Part shown: positions 1 to 8,514 of the stretch, piece by piece
Layout: every line of letters starts with the position of its first letter
Numbering within the stretch: position 1 is the stretch's first letter
DNA from: a virus
Strand: one strand, 5' to 3'
DNA length: 64,000 nt
Virus record (IMG/VR): IMGVR_UViG_3300033150_001135
Coordinates: 28,146 to 92,145 of that record
The notes under the pieces: generated by a model
What the model saw: the letters and a program-made list of their open reading frames with translations, nothing else
Told to the model about the DNA's origin: nothing
The model's database searches: none
Position numbers and translations under genes: made by a program

Positions 1-639
1 GTGACAAGTATTGCTGGTAACGTACTAACGATGAAAGGAAACCACGTGTTGCGGTATACAGAAGGTACGTATGTTGAAGTTGGTGACGACGATAACAGTG
101 GGGCGGGGTTCAAAATTACTAGTATTAACTATACTACGAATAAGATTACCTTAGATGGTAATCCTAGTCCCGGAGGGGGAACCCCTGCTACTGTTACTCC
201 TTGGTGGCCATCTTCTGGTTCAGAGGTTGGAACACCTGGACATGGAAAACTTGGGTTGGTTACTGTTGATGGTTCGAACGCTATTATTATGGAAGCTAGT
301 GTGGATGTTAATAACAATATTAAGTATTACGAAGAGGAAAAGAATAATCAGTGGACAGCAGAACGTTTTGCTCGACCTACGAAACGAGGAATAGAAGGTT
401 CCTTACGGTTAAAGTTCTTGGATGAAGGTAATTCGTATTTCTATAGAGCTGACTACCAAATTTCCGATGCTTTGATCATTCCTGTGGGGAATGTGTCTGG
501 GTATATTATGGAACTTCAGATTCCTTATGCGGAGTATAGAACTCCTTCCATTTCTGGTGGCGAGGAGTTTGAGCAGGAGATTCCTTTTGTGGCAGTAGCT
601 GGTTCGGGAAACGATGAGTTTAAAATCGTTTTCAAGTAA
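1..639 (+). CDS. Major tail (tube) protein, 5'-truncated by the window
   Basis: Open from the first base to the TAA at 637-639; the GTG at base 1 need not be the true start, so the N-terminus is probably missing. The remaining 212 residues are beta-rich, with a Gly/Pro/Thr-rich loop near residues 55-75, and show no enzymatic motif. It is assigned by position: in siphophages the tail tube gene lies immediately upstream of the two tail chaperones and the tape measure gene, the order seen here. A strong terminator follows, as is usual after an abundantly expressed tube protein. Confidence 0.65.
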   Translation: MTSIAGNVLTMKGNHVLRYTEGTYVEVGDDDNSGAGFKITSINYTTNKITLDGNPSPGGGTPATVTPWWPSSGSEVGTPGHGKLGLVTVDGSNAIIMEASVDVNNNIKYYEEEKNNQWTAERFARPTKRGIEGSLRLKFLDEGNSYFYRADYQISDALIIPVGNVSGYIMELQIPYAEYRTPSISGGEEFEQEIPFVAVAGSGNDEFKIVFK

Positions 640-691
640 TAGTTACTAAGTTTGAGGAGTTAAGAAGAGAATTTGTGAAAAATAAAAGACT

Positions 692-730
692 AAGGGGTGG
701 GATTAGTAGTATTCCACCCCTTATCTTTTA
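692..730 (+). terminator. Rho-independent terminator after the tail tube gene
   Basis: AAGGGGTGG (692-700) and CCACCCCTT (714-722) form a perfect 9-bp stem with a 13-nt loop, followed by a T-rich stretch (ATCTTTT). It sits in the gap between the tail tube and chaperone genes, where partial termination would reduce downstream expression. Confidence 0.8.
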
Positions 731-763
731 AATTATAAAAAATTTATGGAGGTAGTAAAGAAA

Positions 764-1246
764 ATGTCTAATGAAAAGGTAATGACTAGTCAGGAACTTG
801 CTAGTTTAATTAGAAAAGCTGGTGAGAAGGAACGAGTAAACGAGTTTGAGTTTCCAGAGATTTCAGGGTTTAGGGTTAAACTTGCTTATGCGAGTAAAAT
901 GCTTATGTCTCAAATACGGGAAGTGGCAAGGGTTGTTAGGAAGAATTTTAGAACAGGACGTATAATTGAAGACTTTGATGAGGAAAAACTTAGAGATGCC
1001 TACGCAAACTATATTGTTAAGGGTTGGAAAGGTCTTACAGTAGACCGGTTAAGAGAATGTATACCTGGTATAAAGATTACGGGTAAGAGAGGAAGTGAAG
1101 AAATACCCTATTCTGTTGAAGTGGCAACAGCTCTAATGGATGTTTCTGCCGAGTTTGAGAATTGGATTGTTGAAGTAGCAGGAGATGTACACAACTATAA
1201 AGATGTTGCTATTAAGAAAAAGGAACAGCAAGAAAATTTAGACTAG
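764..1246 (+). CDS. Tail assembly chaperone (lambda G-like)
   Basis: About 160 residues, acidic and helical, with no membrane segment. An in-frame ATG lies at 746, but a GGAGGT site at 748-753 is placed correctly for ATG 764. The position between tail tube and tape measure, together with the next reading frame and the site at 1216-1222, matches the G/GT chaperone pair, which coats the tape measure protein during tail assembly. It ends at TAG 1244-1246, overlapping the GTG of the next frame by one base. Confidence 0.75.
   Translation: MSNEKVMTSQELASLIRKAGEKERVNEFEFPEISGFRVKLAYASKMLMSQIREVARVVRKNFRTGRIIEDFDEEKLRDAYANYIVKGWKGLTVDRLRECIPGIKITGKRGSEEIPYSVEVATALMDVSAEFENWIVEVAGDVHNYKDVAIKKKEQQENLD
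1216..1222 (+). promoter_or_regulatory. Putative programmed -1 frameshift site (G AAA AAG)
   Basis: In the chaperone frame the codons read AAG-AAA-AAG-GAA. The -1 frame has its last stop (TAA 1213-1215) immediately before this heptamer and is then open to 1704. Slippage here would give a fusion of about 310 residues. The heptamer resembles A-AAA-AAG slippery sites but has G first. Confidence 0.65.
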
Positions 1247-1704
1247 TGGCGTGGTGGTGGGTACATGATGTAGAAAAAAAGTATGAGGATTGTAAAAAGT
1301 TAGCTTCTCAATCCTCATTCGAGAAAGGGTCGAGAGTACGAGTAAAGAGTATAGAGGATTGTGAAAAAATACTAGAAGAGTCTCAACCTACAGATGAAAA
1401 CTATCCTATTGTTATCCTCTACAATGAAATGCCTAGAAAATTTAATCCAGTATCCGGTATTAGAGAAATCTCTGTTGAGGATATTAGATTTGTATTTAAG
1501 TTGTATAATGTACCTGAGGAACTATATTATGACTACTACCACCGGTTGCTTTACTTTCATGACCAGGTAGTTAAGTATGGGGTAGAGCTTGAGAAGAAGA
1601 AAGCGAAGAAGAGAAAAGAAGACAATGAATGGAGAGAAAATGTCAGAAAGAATCGTTTTTCTCTACCACCAAAAAGGAGTATTCATAGGAGATCATACAA
1701 GTAA
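1246..1704 (+). CDS. Tail assembly chaperone, frameshift extension (lambda T-like)
   Basis: This frame is -1 relative to the preceding chaperone and open from 1216. The only nearby independent start is GTG 1246, which has no well-spaced ribosome binding site (the nearest AGGAA is about 20 nt upstream). It is therefore most likely made as a C-terminal extension of the G protein by frameshifting, as in lambda gpGT. The product is about 150 residues and charged, with a basic Lys/Arg-rich end. Its stop overlaps the tape measure ATG (TAATG at 1702-1706). Translational re-initiation at GTG 1246 is the alternative. Confidence 0.65.
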   Translation: MAWWWVHDVEKKYEDCKKLASQSSFEKGSRVRVKSIEDCEKILEESQPTDENYPIVILYNEMPRKFNPVSGIREISVEDIRFVFKLYNVPEELYYDYYHRLLYFHDQVVKYGVELEKKKAKKRKEDNEWRENVRKNRFSLPPKRSIHRRSYK

Positions 1705-4700
1705 TGCCTAGTAAAGACCTTGTACTAGTTCTTGAGTTCGACGATAAAGGTAGCGCAAAGGTAAAGAAAGTTATTAGTGTTACCAGAGACGAACTACGAA
1801 AACTTGAGAAACAATCAGACTCTACGGGTAAGTCTACTCGTGAGATGGGAGACTACGTAGAGAAAACTACTAGTCGTTTTGAGAAGTTAGCTAAGAAGCT
1901 TACAACTGTTGGTGACGGAATGAAGAGGGTAGGTAAAACTTTATCTATGCGTGTTACGTTACCAATCATGGCTCTTGGTACTGCAGTGGTAAAGATGGGT
2001 GCCGATTTCGAGCAATCGATGATGAATGCAGCATCTATTTCTGGTGCAACTGGAGAAGAGTTAAAAATGATGACTGAGGTTGCACGTGATATGGGGGAAA
2101 AGACAGTTTTTTCTGCGAAGCAGGCGGCAGATGCATTCTACTATATGGCATCAGCAGGTTGGGGTGCTAACAAAATGGCAAAGGCGATTGAGCCTACCCT
2201 AAACCTTGCAGCTGCAACTCAAGGTGACTTAGCGTTTACTACTGAAACTGTTATTGCTGCTTTGAATCAGTTCCAACTAACTGAAAACGAGGTGGGAAGA
2301 GTAACAAATGTTTTTGCTTCAGCTATTGGTGGGTCACAAGCAACATTAGAGAAACTTGGTACTTCGATGACTTACGTTGGTCCGATTGCTCACAGTATGG
2401 GTATGGAGATCGAAGAGGTTTCAGCACTGCTGATGTCACTATATAATGCGGGTTACCAAGCCTCTACAGCTGGTACATCATTAAGAATGGGGTTTGCTAA
2501 ACTTATGAAAGGAACTGGTGAAACGGAGAAGGCTTTGAAAGGGTTAGGACTTTCTTTAGAGCAAATTGATCCACAAACTCATAAACTTGCAGATACTATT
2601 CGATTACTAGGGGAACGGGGTGCAACCACTAAAGACTTGATTGAGATTTTTGGAATAAGAGCCGGTCCTGCTTTTGCAGCACTTATCGCACAAGGCAGTG
2701 ATTCTATAAAACAATTCGAAGCTAGATTACGTAGTGCTGGTAATGCTGCAGGTGAAATGGCGGAGAGACAGATCAATACAGTAAGTGGAAGCTTTAAACT
2801 ATTAACTTCAGCGTTAACTGAAACAGCGTTATCTTTTAATGAGATTCTTGGACCAGCAGTAAAGAAGGTCCTTGATAATACCCTAATTCCCCTTATCAAG
2901 CAACTAAATGCGACTAGTAAAGAAACAAAACTAATGATTTCTGTTATTGCTGGACTGGTTGCTGGGGTAGGTCCTTTGCTGACTGTTTTTGGTACTCTTC
3001 TCACTTTTATTCCAAAAGCAATTTTTGGGTTTAAATTGCTAGGGGTTGCGATAAAGTCTTGCTTAGGTCCAGTTGGTTTAATTGTGGCATCACTTGGGTT
3101 TCTTATTGAAAGAGGGATCGTAGCACGAAAAACATTTCTTAATTTAACTGATGCAATAGAAGAGTATGAAGCGGTAACAAGTGAGAAGGTTGGTTGGTTA
3201 AAGAAAACGTGGACTAGTTTGAATGCAACAATTAATGAAATGACAACAGGCTACCATGATGCTAAAGTTGTTGCTGCCGCATATAGACGAGAAACTATAC
3301 AAGTTAGAAAAGAGCAGGCAGCCCTTGGTAAGAAAGTTATTGAGCAGGTTACCAGTACTGAACTATATACACAAACAATAGGAAAAGCGAAGGACGTTTT
3401 GAATATTTTTAGAGGTGTTCTTGGAATGCAGACTCTTGAAGAAAAGAAAGCTAAAGAGGTTGCATTGGAAATGGTAGCACAGTACCAGAGAAGAATTGAG
3501 GAAACGACTGATTTGATTGAAAAACAAGAGTTAATGGAAGCAACAATAAACAAGATTTCTAGCGCTTTAGAAACCAATAACTTGTTAACAGACGAACAAA
3601 GAGCTATACTTACAAACTATATGGAAGGTTTAAAAGCAACGATAGGTGCTGAAAAAGAGACTGAGAAAGTAGTAGAAGGACATGGACAGAAAATAAAGGA
3701 GTTGACTGAAAAGTATATGCAGATGTTACCTTCTTCACAGAACGTAACTATGTCATTACAAGCTATGCAATCGGCTTTGTCAGAAATTGAAGCCAAAGGT
3801 GGTGACACTTCTGTTGCTATGAGTATGATGGAAGACGGAATACGGTCTCTTTATGAGGAAGCACAAAAGGCTGAACAACTTTTTGATACTCCTATTCCTG
3901 AGGCTCTACAGAAGTTGTATGACAAACTTAAGAAAGTAACTGAAGAAGTAGTTCTTCTAAAAATGGAGTTGCCTGGTGCTACGGAACAAGGAAAACTATT
4001 AGCCAATACTGTTGCTTTGATGGGAGGATCTTTCGTAGGAGCACAGTCTGCTGCTGAGTTCTTTGGGATTAGTTTACGATCGAATGCGAACCAAGCGTTG
4101 AGTGAAGCTAAGTTGAATTTTGATGCATTAAGGCAGTCAGGAGAGTTTGCAAAGCTAACTATAGAGGAACAATCTGCTGTTGTAAAGAAGATGGCTGAGA
4201 TGTATAAGGCTGCTGGTAAGGAAGTTCCTTCTAGTTTACAGAGTATTATTGATAAGTTGAAGCAGACAGACAATACTGTAGTTAATTTCATTTCTAAGAA
4301 TGAGAAAAACTTTGCGACTCTTGCTACTGGTATCATTGGGCTTGGGGAATCAATAGGAGGAACTTGGGGAGGTATACTTTCGGAGTTAGGTGGTACTGTT
4401 AGTCAGTTTGTTTCCAACTTATCTAATAACTTAGAGGGTGGAATTGGTGCTGCTCTTGGCTCTATTTCTGGTATGTTAGGAAGCCTTGGAGGCATGATAG
4501 GTTCGGCTATCAGTGGTGCGTCAAAAGAAGGGCGAGAAACTTTTGCAAAGATGGGTGCAAGCCTTGGGCAGTCAATCGGAGGCATGTTTGGTCCTATCGG
4601 TAGTGCTGTCGGTTCAATAGCCGGGGGGTTGCTCGGAGGGCTTTTTAAGAAACCGAAAACAGAGGCAGAAAAATTTGCAGATTCGGTTGAAGGTGTTACA

Positions 4701-6410
4701 AAAAGTCTTGAGAGATATGGTGAGGTTTCCGAAGCTACAGCTAAAGTAATAGCAGAGGATATGAAGGATGGTATGAGCCAGGCTGCTGCTGAAGCAAAAC
4801 ATTTCGATGAAATCTTAGAAGATATAGAAATAACTGAAAGTAATTTAGATTCACTTTGGAGTGATGCGACGAATACGTTAGATGCAATAGCTTCTGGGGA
4901 ACTATCTGCGGCAGAGGGGGCGGAAACTCTTGGCAATTCGTTTAGTACTCTTCTTGAGAATGCTCAAGAGTTTGGCACAGAAGGGTCTGCTGCTATGGTC
5001 GATTTTATCAATCAGGTGAAAGCGTCTGGTCTCGAGGTTGCTGAAGTAACAGACTATATTAACGACCAGTTAGGTGTAATTGATTCCGGGACGATGAATG
5101 CGGCTCAAGGTCTTGAGGCTATGGCGGAAGGTGTGGGCAATAACCAGGAAGCATTAGCAAGACTAGAAACCCAAAGTCTTGCTGTATTTAACGCAATGAT
5201 TGAAAACGGAGCGACTTATGCTCAAGCTATGGAATCCATCGGGGGAACGTTGGATGCGATTATAGCGAAACACGAAGAAATGGGAACAGAAGCAGGAGCA
5301 GACATTCAAGAACTTATGAAGATACGTGAAGTGACTGAGTCTCATAAAGGTCTTTTTAATGCTATAGAAGGTAACCTCGCTGTAATGGATGCTTTAGCGA
5401 ATACTGGTTCACTAACTCAAGAAACATTTATGAACTCACAGAAAGAGGCAGTCAACTATTTCAATCAGTTGAAAAATGCAGGATTATCACAGAATCAATC
5501 TCTCGCTCAGATGGCTCCTACGTTAGAAAGAATAGCGTATCTTGCAAGAGAACACGGATTAGCAGTTGATGAAACAACTCAGAAACTGATCAATCAGGCA
5601 GAAGAGCAGGGACTGATTGATACGAAGGTGATGTCAATGCAGGATACTATGATGGCTGGGTTTGGAGAAATAATAAAAGCACTCGGAGGAGATGTCCCAG
5701 CTGCGTTTCAAGAAGCTATGGACGCTATGAATGAGATGACTAATGCTAGCGTACAGAACGCTACTACAATGACTTCGTATTATAATCAGTCAGCCGTAGA
5801 TATTAGTAGTAAGTTTGGGGAGGTAGCAGGAGAGATGAGTTCTGAGTTTGCTCGTTTGCGGGACGATACAAAGATAAAGTCAGAAGAAATGACTAACCAT
5901 TGGGAAGAGAGAATTCGGTCAGTTGGCGAGACACAGAGAGAGATAACAGGAAAGATGATAGAGAATGTTCAGTCACTATCTGAAAAGACTGGAAAACAAT
6001 TTGAAAAAATGGATAAGTCCGCAAGGGAGAAGTTTATGAGTATGACCGATGCTGCAAAGGGTTCGATGGAGCTAATGGCTAAGACATTTGGTACTGGTGC
6101 GGAGGCTATGAGTAAAGCTCTTGGCGGAATACAATTCCCAACACCTCCAGGTGGAGGAAAGGGAACTCCTGCAATCGCTGCTCAAGGTGGTTTGGACATG
6201 ATAGTCGATAGACCTGTACAGCCTATTCTTGCTCACCAAGGCGAACACGTTAAAATAACCCCCAAAAGTGAAGTTACAAAAGAGAAGCAGGGTACTAGAA
6301 ATATTTATATTAGTATGAATATTTATGCCCAAAAGCTTGATGATAGAACAATTTATGAGGCAAAGGAAAAACTATATCGCGCAATAAAGATGGAAGAACG
6401 GAGAACGTAA
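1704..6410 (+). CDS. Tail tape measure protein
   Basis: 1568 residues. It sets tail length and occupies the tail lumen. After a charged coiled-coil N-terminus, residues about 95-330 resemble the TP901-type tape measure core (for example FSAKQAADAFYYMASAG). Hydrophobic stretches occur near residues 405-470. A Gly/Ser-rich glycine-zipper-like segment spans about 875-985. The C-terminal half is mostly helical and Met/Gln/Glu-rich. There is no obvious peptidoglycan hydrolase domain. The start overlaps the chaperone stop (TAATG). Confidence 0.93.
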   Translation: MPSKDLVLVLEFDDKGSAKVKKVISVTRDELRKLEKQSDSTGKSTREMGDYVEKTTSRFEKLAKKLTTVGDGMKRVGKTLSMRVTLPIMALGTAVVKMGADFEQSMMNAASISGATGEELKMMTEVARDMGEKTVFSAKQAADAFYYMASAGWGANKMAKAIEPTLNLAAATQGDLAFTTETVIAALNQFQLTENEVGRVTNVFASAIGGSQATLEKLGTSMTYVGPIAHSMGMEIEEVSALLMSLYNAGYQASTAGTSLRMGFAKLMKGTGETEKALKGLGLSLEQIDPQTHKLADTIRLLGERGATTKDLIEIFGIRAGPAFAALIAQGSDSIKQFEARLRSAGNAAGEMAERQINTVSGSFKLLTSALTETALSFNEILGPAVKKVLDNTLIPLIKQLNATSKETKLMISVIAGLVAGVGPLLTVFGTLLTFIPKAIFGFKLLGVAIKSCLGPVGLIVASLGFLIERGIVARKTFLNLTDAIEEYEAVTSEKVGWLKKTWTSLNATINEMTTGYHDAKVVAAAYRRETIQVRKEQAALGKKVIEQVTSTELYTQTIGKAKDVLNIFRGVLGMQTLEEKKAKEVALEMVAQYQRRIEETTDLIEKQELMEATINKISSALETNNLLTDEQRAILTNYMEGLKATIGAEKETEKVVEGHGQKIKELTEKYMQMLPSSQNVTMSLQAMQSALSEIEAKGGDTSVAMSMMEDGIRSLYEEAQKAEQLFDTPIPEALQKLYDKLKKVTEEVVLLKMELPGATEQGKLLANTVALMGGSFVGAQSAAEFFGISLRSNANQALSEAKLNFDALRQSGEFAKLTIEEQSAVVKKMAEMYKAAGKEVPSSLQSIIDKLKQTDNTVVNFISKNEKNFATLATGIIGLGESIGGTWGGILSELGGTVSQFVSNLSNNLEGGIGAALGSISGMLGSLGGMIGSAISGASKEGRETFAKMGASLGQSIGGMFGPIGSAVGSIAGGLLGGLFKKPKTEAEKFADSVEGVTKSLERYGEVSEATAKVIAEDMKDGMSQAAAEAKHFDEILEDIEITESNLDSLWSDATNTLDAIASGELSAAEGAETLGNSFSTLLENAQEFGTEGSAAMVDFINQVKASGLEVAEVTDYINDQLGVIDSGTMNAAQGLEAMAEGVGNNQEALARLETQSLAVFNAMIENGATYAQAMESIGGTLDAIIAKHEEMGTEAGADIQELMKIREVTESHKGLFNAIEGNLAVMDALANTGSLTQETFMNSQKEAVNYFNQLKNAGLSQNQSLAQMAPTLERIAYLAREHGLAVDETTQKLINQAEEQGLIDTKVMSMQDTMMAGFGEIIKALGGDVPAAFQEAMDAMNEMTNASVQNATTMTSYYNQSAVDISSKFGEVAGEMSSEFARLRDDTKIKSEEMTNHWEERIRSVGETQREITGKMIENVQSLSEKTGKQFEKMDKSAREKFMSMTDAAKGSMELMAKTFGTGAEAMSKALGGIQFPTPPGGGKGTPAIAAQGGLDMIVDRPVQPILAHQGEHVKITPKSEVTKEKQGTRNIYISMNIYAQKLDDRTIYEAKEKLYRAIKMEERRT

Positions 6411-6411
6411 T

Positions 6412-6762
6412 ATGGCTTCTGTAAAACTTGGCGTTAAAGATAGTGAAACAACACTTGTTAAGGTTCAAGTTTCTCGTCCTACAGGTATTGTTAAAGGGTA
6501 CTCCCGAAGAGTTATGATTGATCATTCAAAAAGAGTTGGAATGTTTAATTCATATCGTACATGGACTTTAAATTTTCTACATCTAACTAAAGCAGAACTA
6601 GATGATATTATAACCGAAGTACAAAGAAAACAACAACTCCGTTTTCAGGATTCTTGGGAGTCAGATACGTGGTATGATGTAATTGTTACTTCCTTTTCTT
6701 ACGACTACGAGACGATTACAGCATCCCATTACGTTGCGACTTTAGAATTAGAGGAGGTGTAG
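6412..6762 (+). CDS. Tail protein downstream of tape measure
   Basis: 116 residues, beta-rich, with no recognised motif. It begins one base after the tape measure stop, and its own end carries the strong GAGGAGGTG site for the next gene. A distal-tail or tail-tip role is inferred from position only. Confidence 0.6.
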   Translation: MASVKLGVKDSETTLVKVQVSRPTGIVKGYSRRVMIDHSKRVGMFNSYRTWTLNFLHLTKAELDDIITEVQRKQQLRFQDSWESDTWYDVIVTSFSYDYETITASHYVATLELEEV

Positions 6763-6764
6763 TA

Positions 6765-8111
6765 ATGCAAAGCCTTCAAGGACTGTCTTCATCAGATTTT
6801 AAAGAAAAAGTTTCTCAACCTGTTTCCAAACTAGAAATCTACCATGACGAGGATAAAGAATGGAAAAACCTTTGTGCTTTAGGAGGCAAAAACTATCTTA
6901 TTTCTATAGATTACTCAAGTGGGCAAAAAGAACTGGGGTATAAACCTGTAGCCGCTTCTATTACAATTGAACTTGATGATACAGATGGGGACTTGAACCC
7001 TAAATGTGAAAGTGGATTATATACTGACTACTTAAAAGTTGGAAGAAAAATTCGTTTCTATACTGGACTTTATACTAATGATACTGAATATTTCTGGCAG
7101 CAGTTTATTGGAGTTATTGAGGAAATTACTGTAAACAGAAAGGAGGAAACTATAACTATTCGGGGTTCAGACTATACACAGCGTCTTATAGAGACAAAAC
7201 TTCTAGGTTCTGACAGTTACTGGGGGACCTCTACTACAAAATCCACGGTAGATGGTCAGACTGAATACGAGTTACCTGCTGACTGTAAAGGAGTTTACTT
7301 AGTTTACCTTGATGGCGAACCAATTTACGATCAAGATTACTGGACTTACGATTACTCGTCAAACAAATTATATTTCTTCCCATCGAAAGCTCCTGGGAAT
7401 GGGACAGATAATTTAGTCATTTACTACTTTATAACCCAGAATGTTGAGGATGTAGTTGCTGATATTCTAGTAACCGCAGGAATTCATGAAAAAGTTAGTA
7501 ATAGTAATTTTGAAAACTGGTCGGATGGTCCGGCTTCTAACCCTGACGATTGGGAAACTTGGAGTTCGGGTGACTCTCATAGTATAGCTCGTGAAGGAAC
7601 AATAACAAAGTATGGGTCATATTCCGCAAAACTAACAAGAGCAGGGGAAGACGCTAGTATATTCCAAGATATTCATGCAACCAAAGGGATAAGTTACTGG
7701 CAAGGAAAAATTATAACTTTGTCAGCTTGGGTCTATGCTACAGTTGCAAATCGGGTTAGATTACGAATTGGGGATGGGGTTGGGGTTGCTTATTCAAATT
7801 ACCATACTGGTGATTCAACATGGCAGTTACTTTCAGTTTCAGCAGAAATTGATTCTAGTGCTACAAGAGTTCGATGTGGTGGATGGATTAGTGGAGGAGA
7901 TACGTCTGGATATTTCGATGGACTTACTGTAGTTAAAGGAGATGTAAGCATTCCTTACTTGGATTATACGGTTACAGGAGTAACTATTGACAGAGTTCGT
8001 TTTAACTCAGGAGTTTCCGCCCTTTATGCAATTCAAAAACTTTGTGAAAGAGTTAACTATCAATTTTTTTTCAAATACGATGGAACGCCTTATTTTAAAG
8101 CAGTTCCATAG
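6765..8111 (+). CDS. Tail hub/tip protein, N-terminal part with carbohydrate-binding-like insert
   Basis: 448 residues. Residues 1-145 resemble the beta-rich N-terminus of siphophage tail hub proteins. Residues about 245-405 look like a CBM4/9-type jelly-roll domain (an aromatic-rich NxxFE-W start and repeated beta segments), suggesting glycan binding. The protein stops abruptly after a hub-like segment ending in YFKAVP. Text resembling the continuation (VFVFEKELTSNFQ...) appears inside the gene at 8515, from about 9277, and the C-terminal hub region appears at 10481. The hub therefore seems to be split. Confidence 0.6.
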   Translation: MQSLQGLSSSDFKEKVSQPVSKLEIYHDEDKEWKNLCALGGKNYLISIDYSSGQKELGYKPVAASITIELDDTDGDLNPKCESGLYTDYLKVGRKIRFYTGLYTNDTEYFWQQFIGVIEEITVNRKEETITIRGSDYTQRLIETKLLGSDSYWGTSTTKSTVDGQTEYELPADCKGVYLVYLDGEPIYDQDYWTYDYSSNKLYFFPSKAPGNGTDNLVIYYFITQNVEDVVADILVTAGIHEKVSNSNFENWSDGPASNPDDWETWSSGDSHSIAREGTITKYGSYSAKLTRAGEDASIFQDIHATKGISYWQGKIITLSAWVYATVANRVRLRIGDGVGVAYSNYHTGDSTWQLLSVSAEIDSSATRVRCGGWISGGDTSGYFDGLTVVKGDVSIPYLDYTVTGVTIDRVRFNSGVSALYAIQKLCERVNYQFFFKYDGTPYFKAVP

Positions 8112-8150
8112 GAACATATATATATAGGAATATATAAGAAGGAGATAAAA

Positions 8151-8504
8151 ATGGGTTATTCAACAGTCGGAAAAAACAAAATGCTTGATGAATTGGCAGC
8201 AGTTGCTGTTTATGTTTCACTTCATAACGATGCTCCTGGTGACAACGGAGCTAACGAGATTTCAGGTGGTTCTCCCGCATACGCAAGGAAAGCTATTACT
8301 TGGAACGCTGCTTCTGGTGGAGCTATTGATTCATCAAACCAACCGGAATTTGATGTACCAGCAGGGGAAACAGTTAAGTATGTAGGATTTTGGTCTGCAT
8401 TGACTGGAGGAATTTTCTACGGTTATGCGGATGTAGATGATGAAGTTTTTACTAACCAAGGAAAATACACTCTTGATGATGTCGACCTTGACTTGAATGG
8501 ATAA
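8151..8504 (+). CDS. Small tail-fibre-associated protein
   Basis: 117 residues with an excellent site (AAGAAGGAGAT) upstream. The pattern YVSLHNDAPGDNGANEISGG...YARKAITW...FDVPAGETVKYVGFWSA is typical of a small phage tail protein family often encoded beside fibre or adhesin genes. It lies in what appears to be an insertion between two parts of the hub gene. The exact function of the family is unknown to me. Confidence 0.65.
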   Translation: MGYSTVGKNKMLDELAAVAVYVSLHNDAPGDNGANEISGGSPAYARKAITWNAASGGAIDSSNQPEFDVPAGETVKYVGFWSALTGGIFYGYADVDDEVFTNQGKYTLDDVDLDLNG

Positions 8505-8514
8505 GTTTTAAAAA

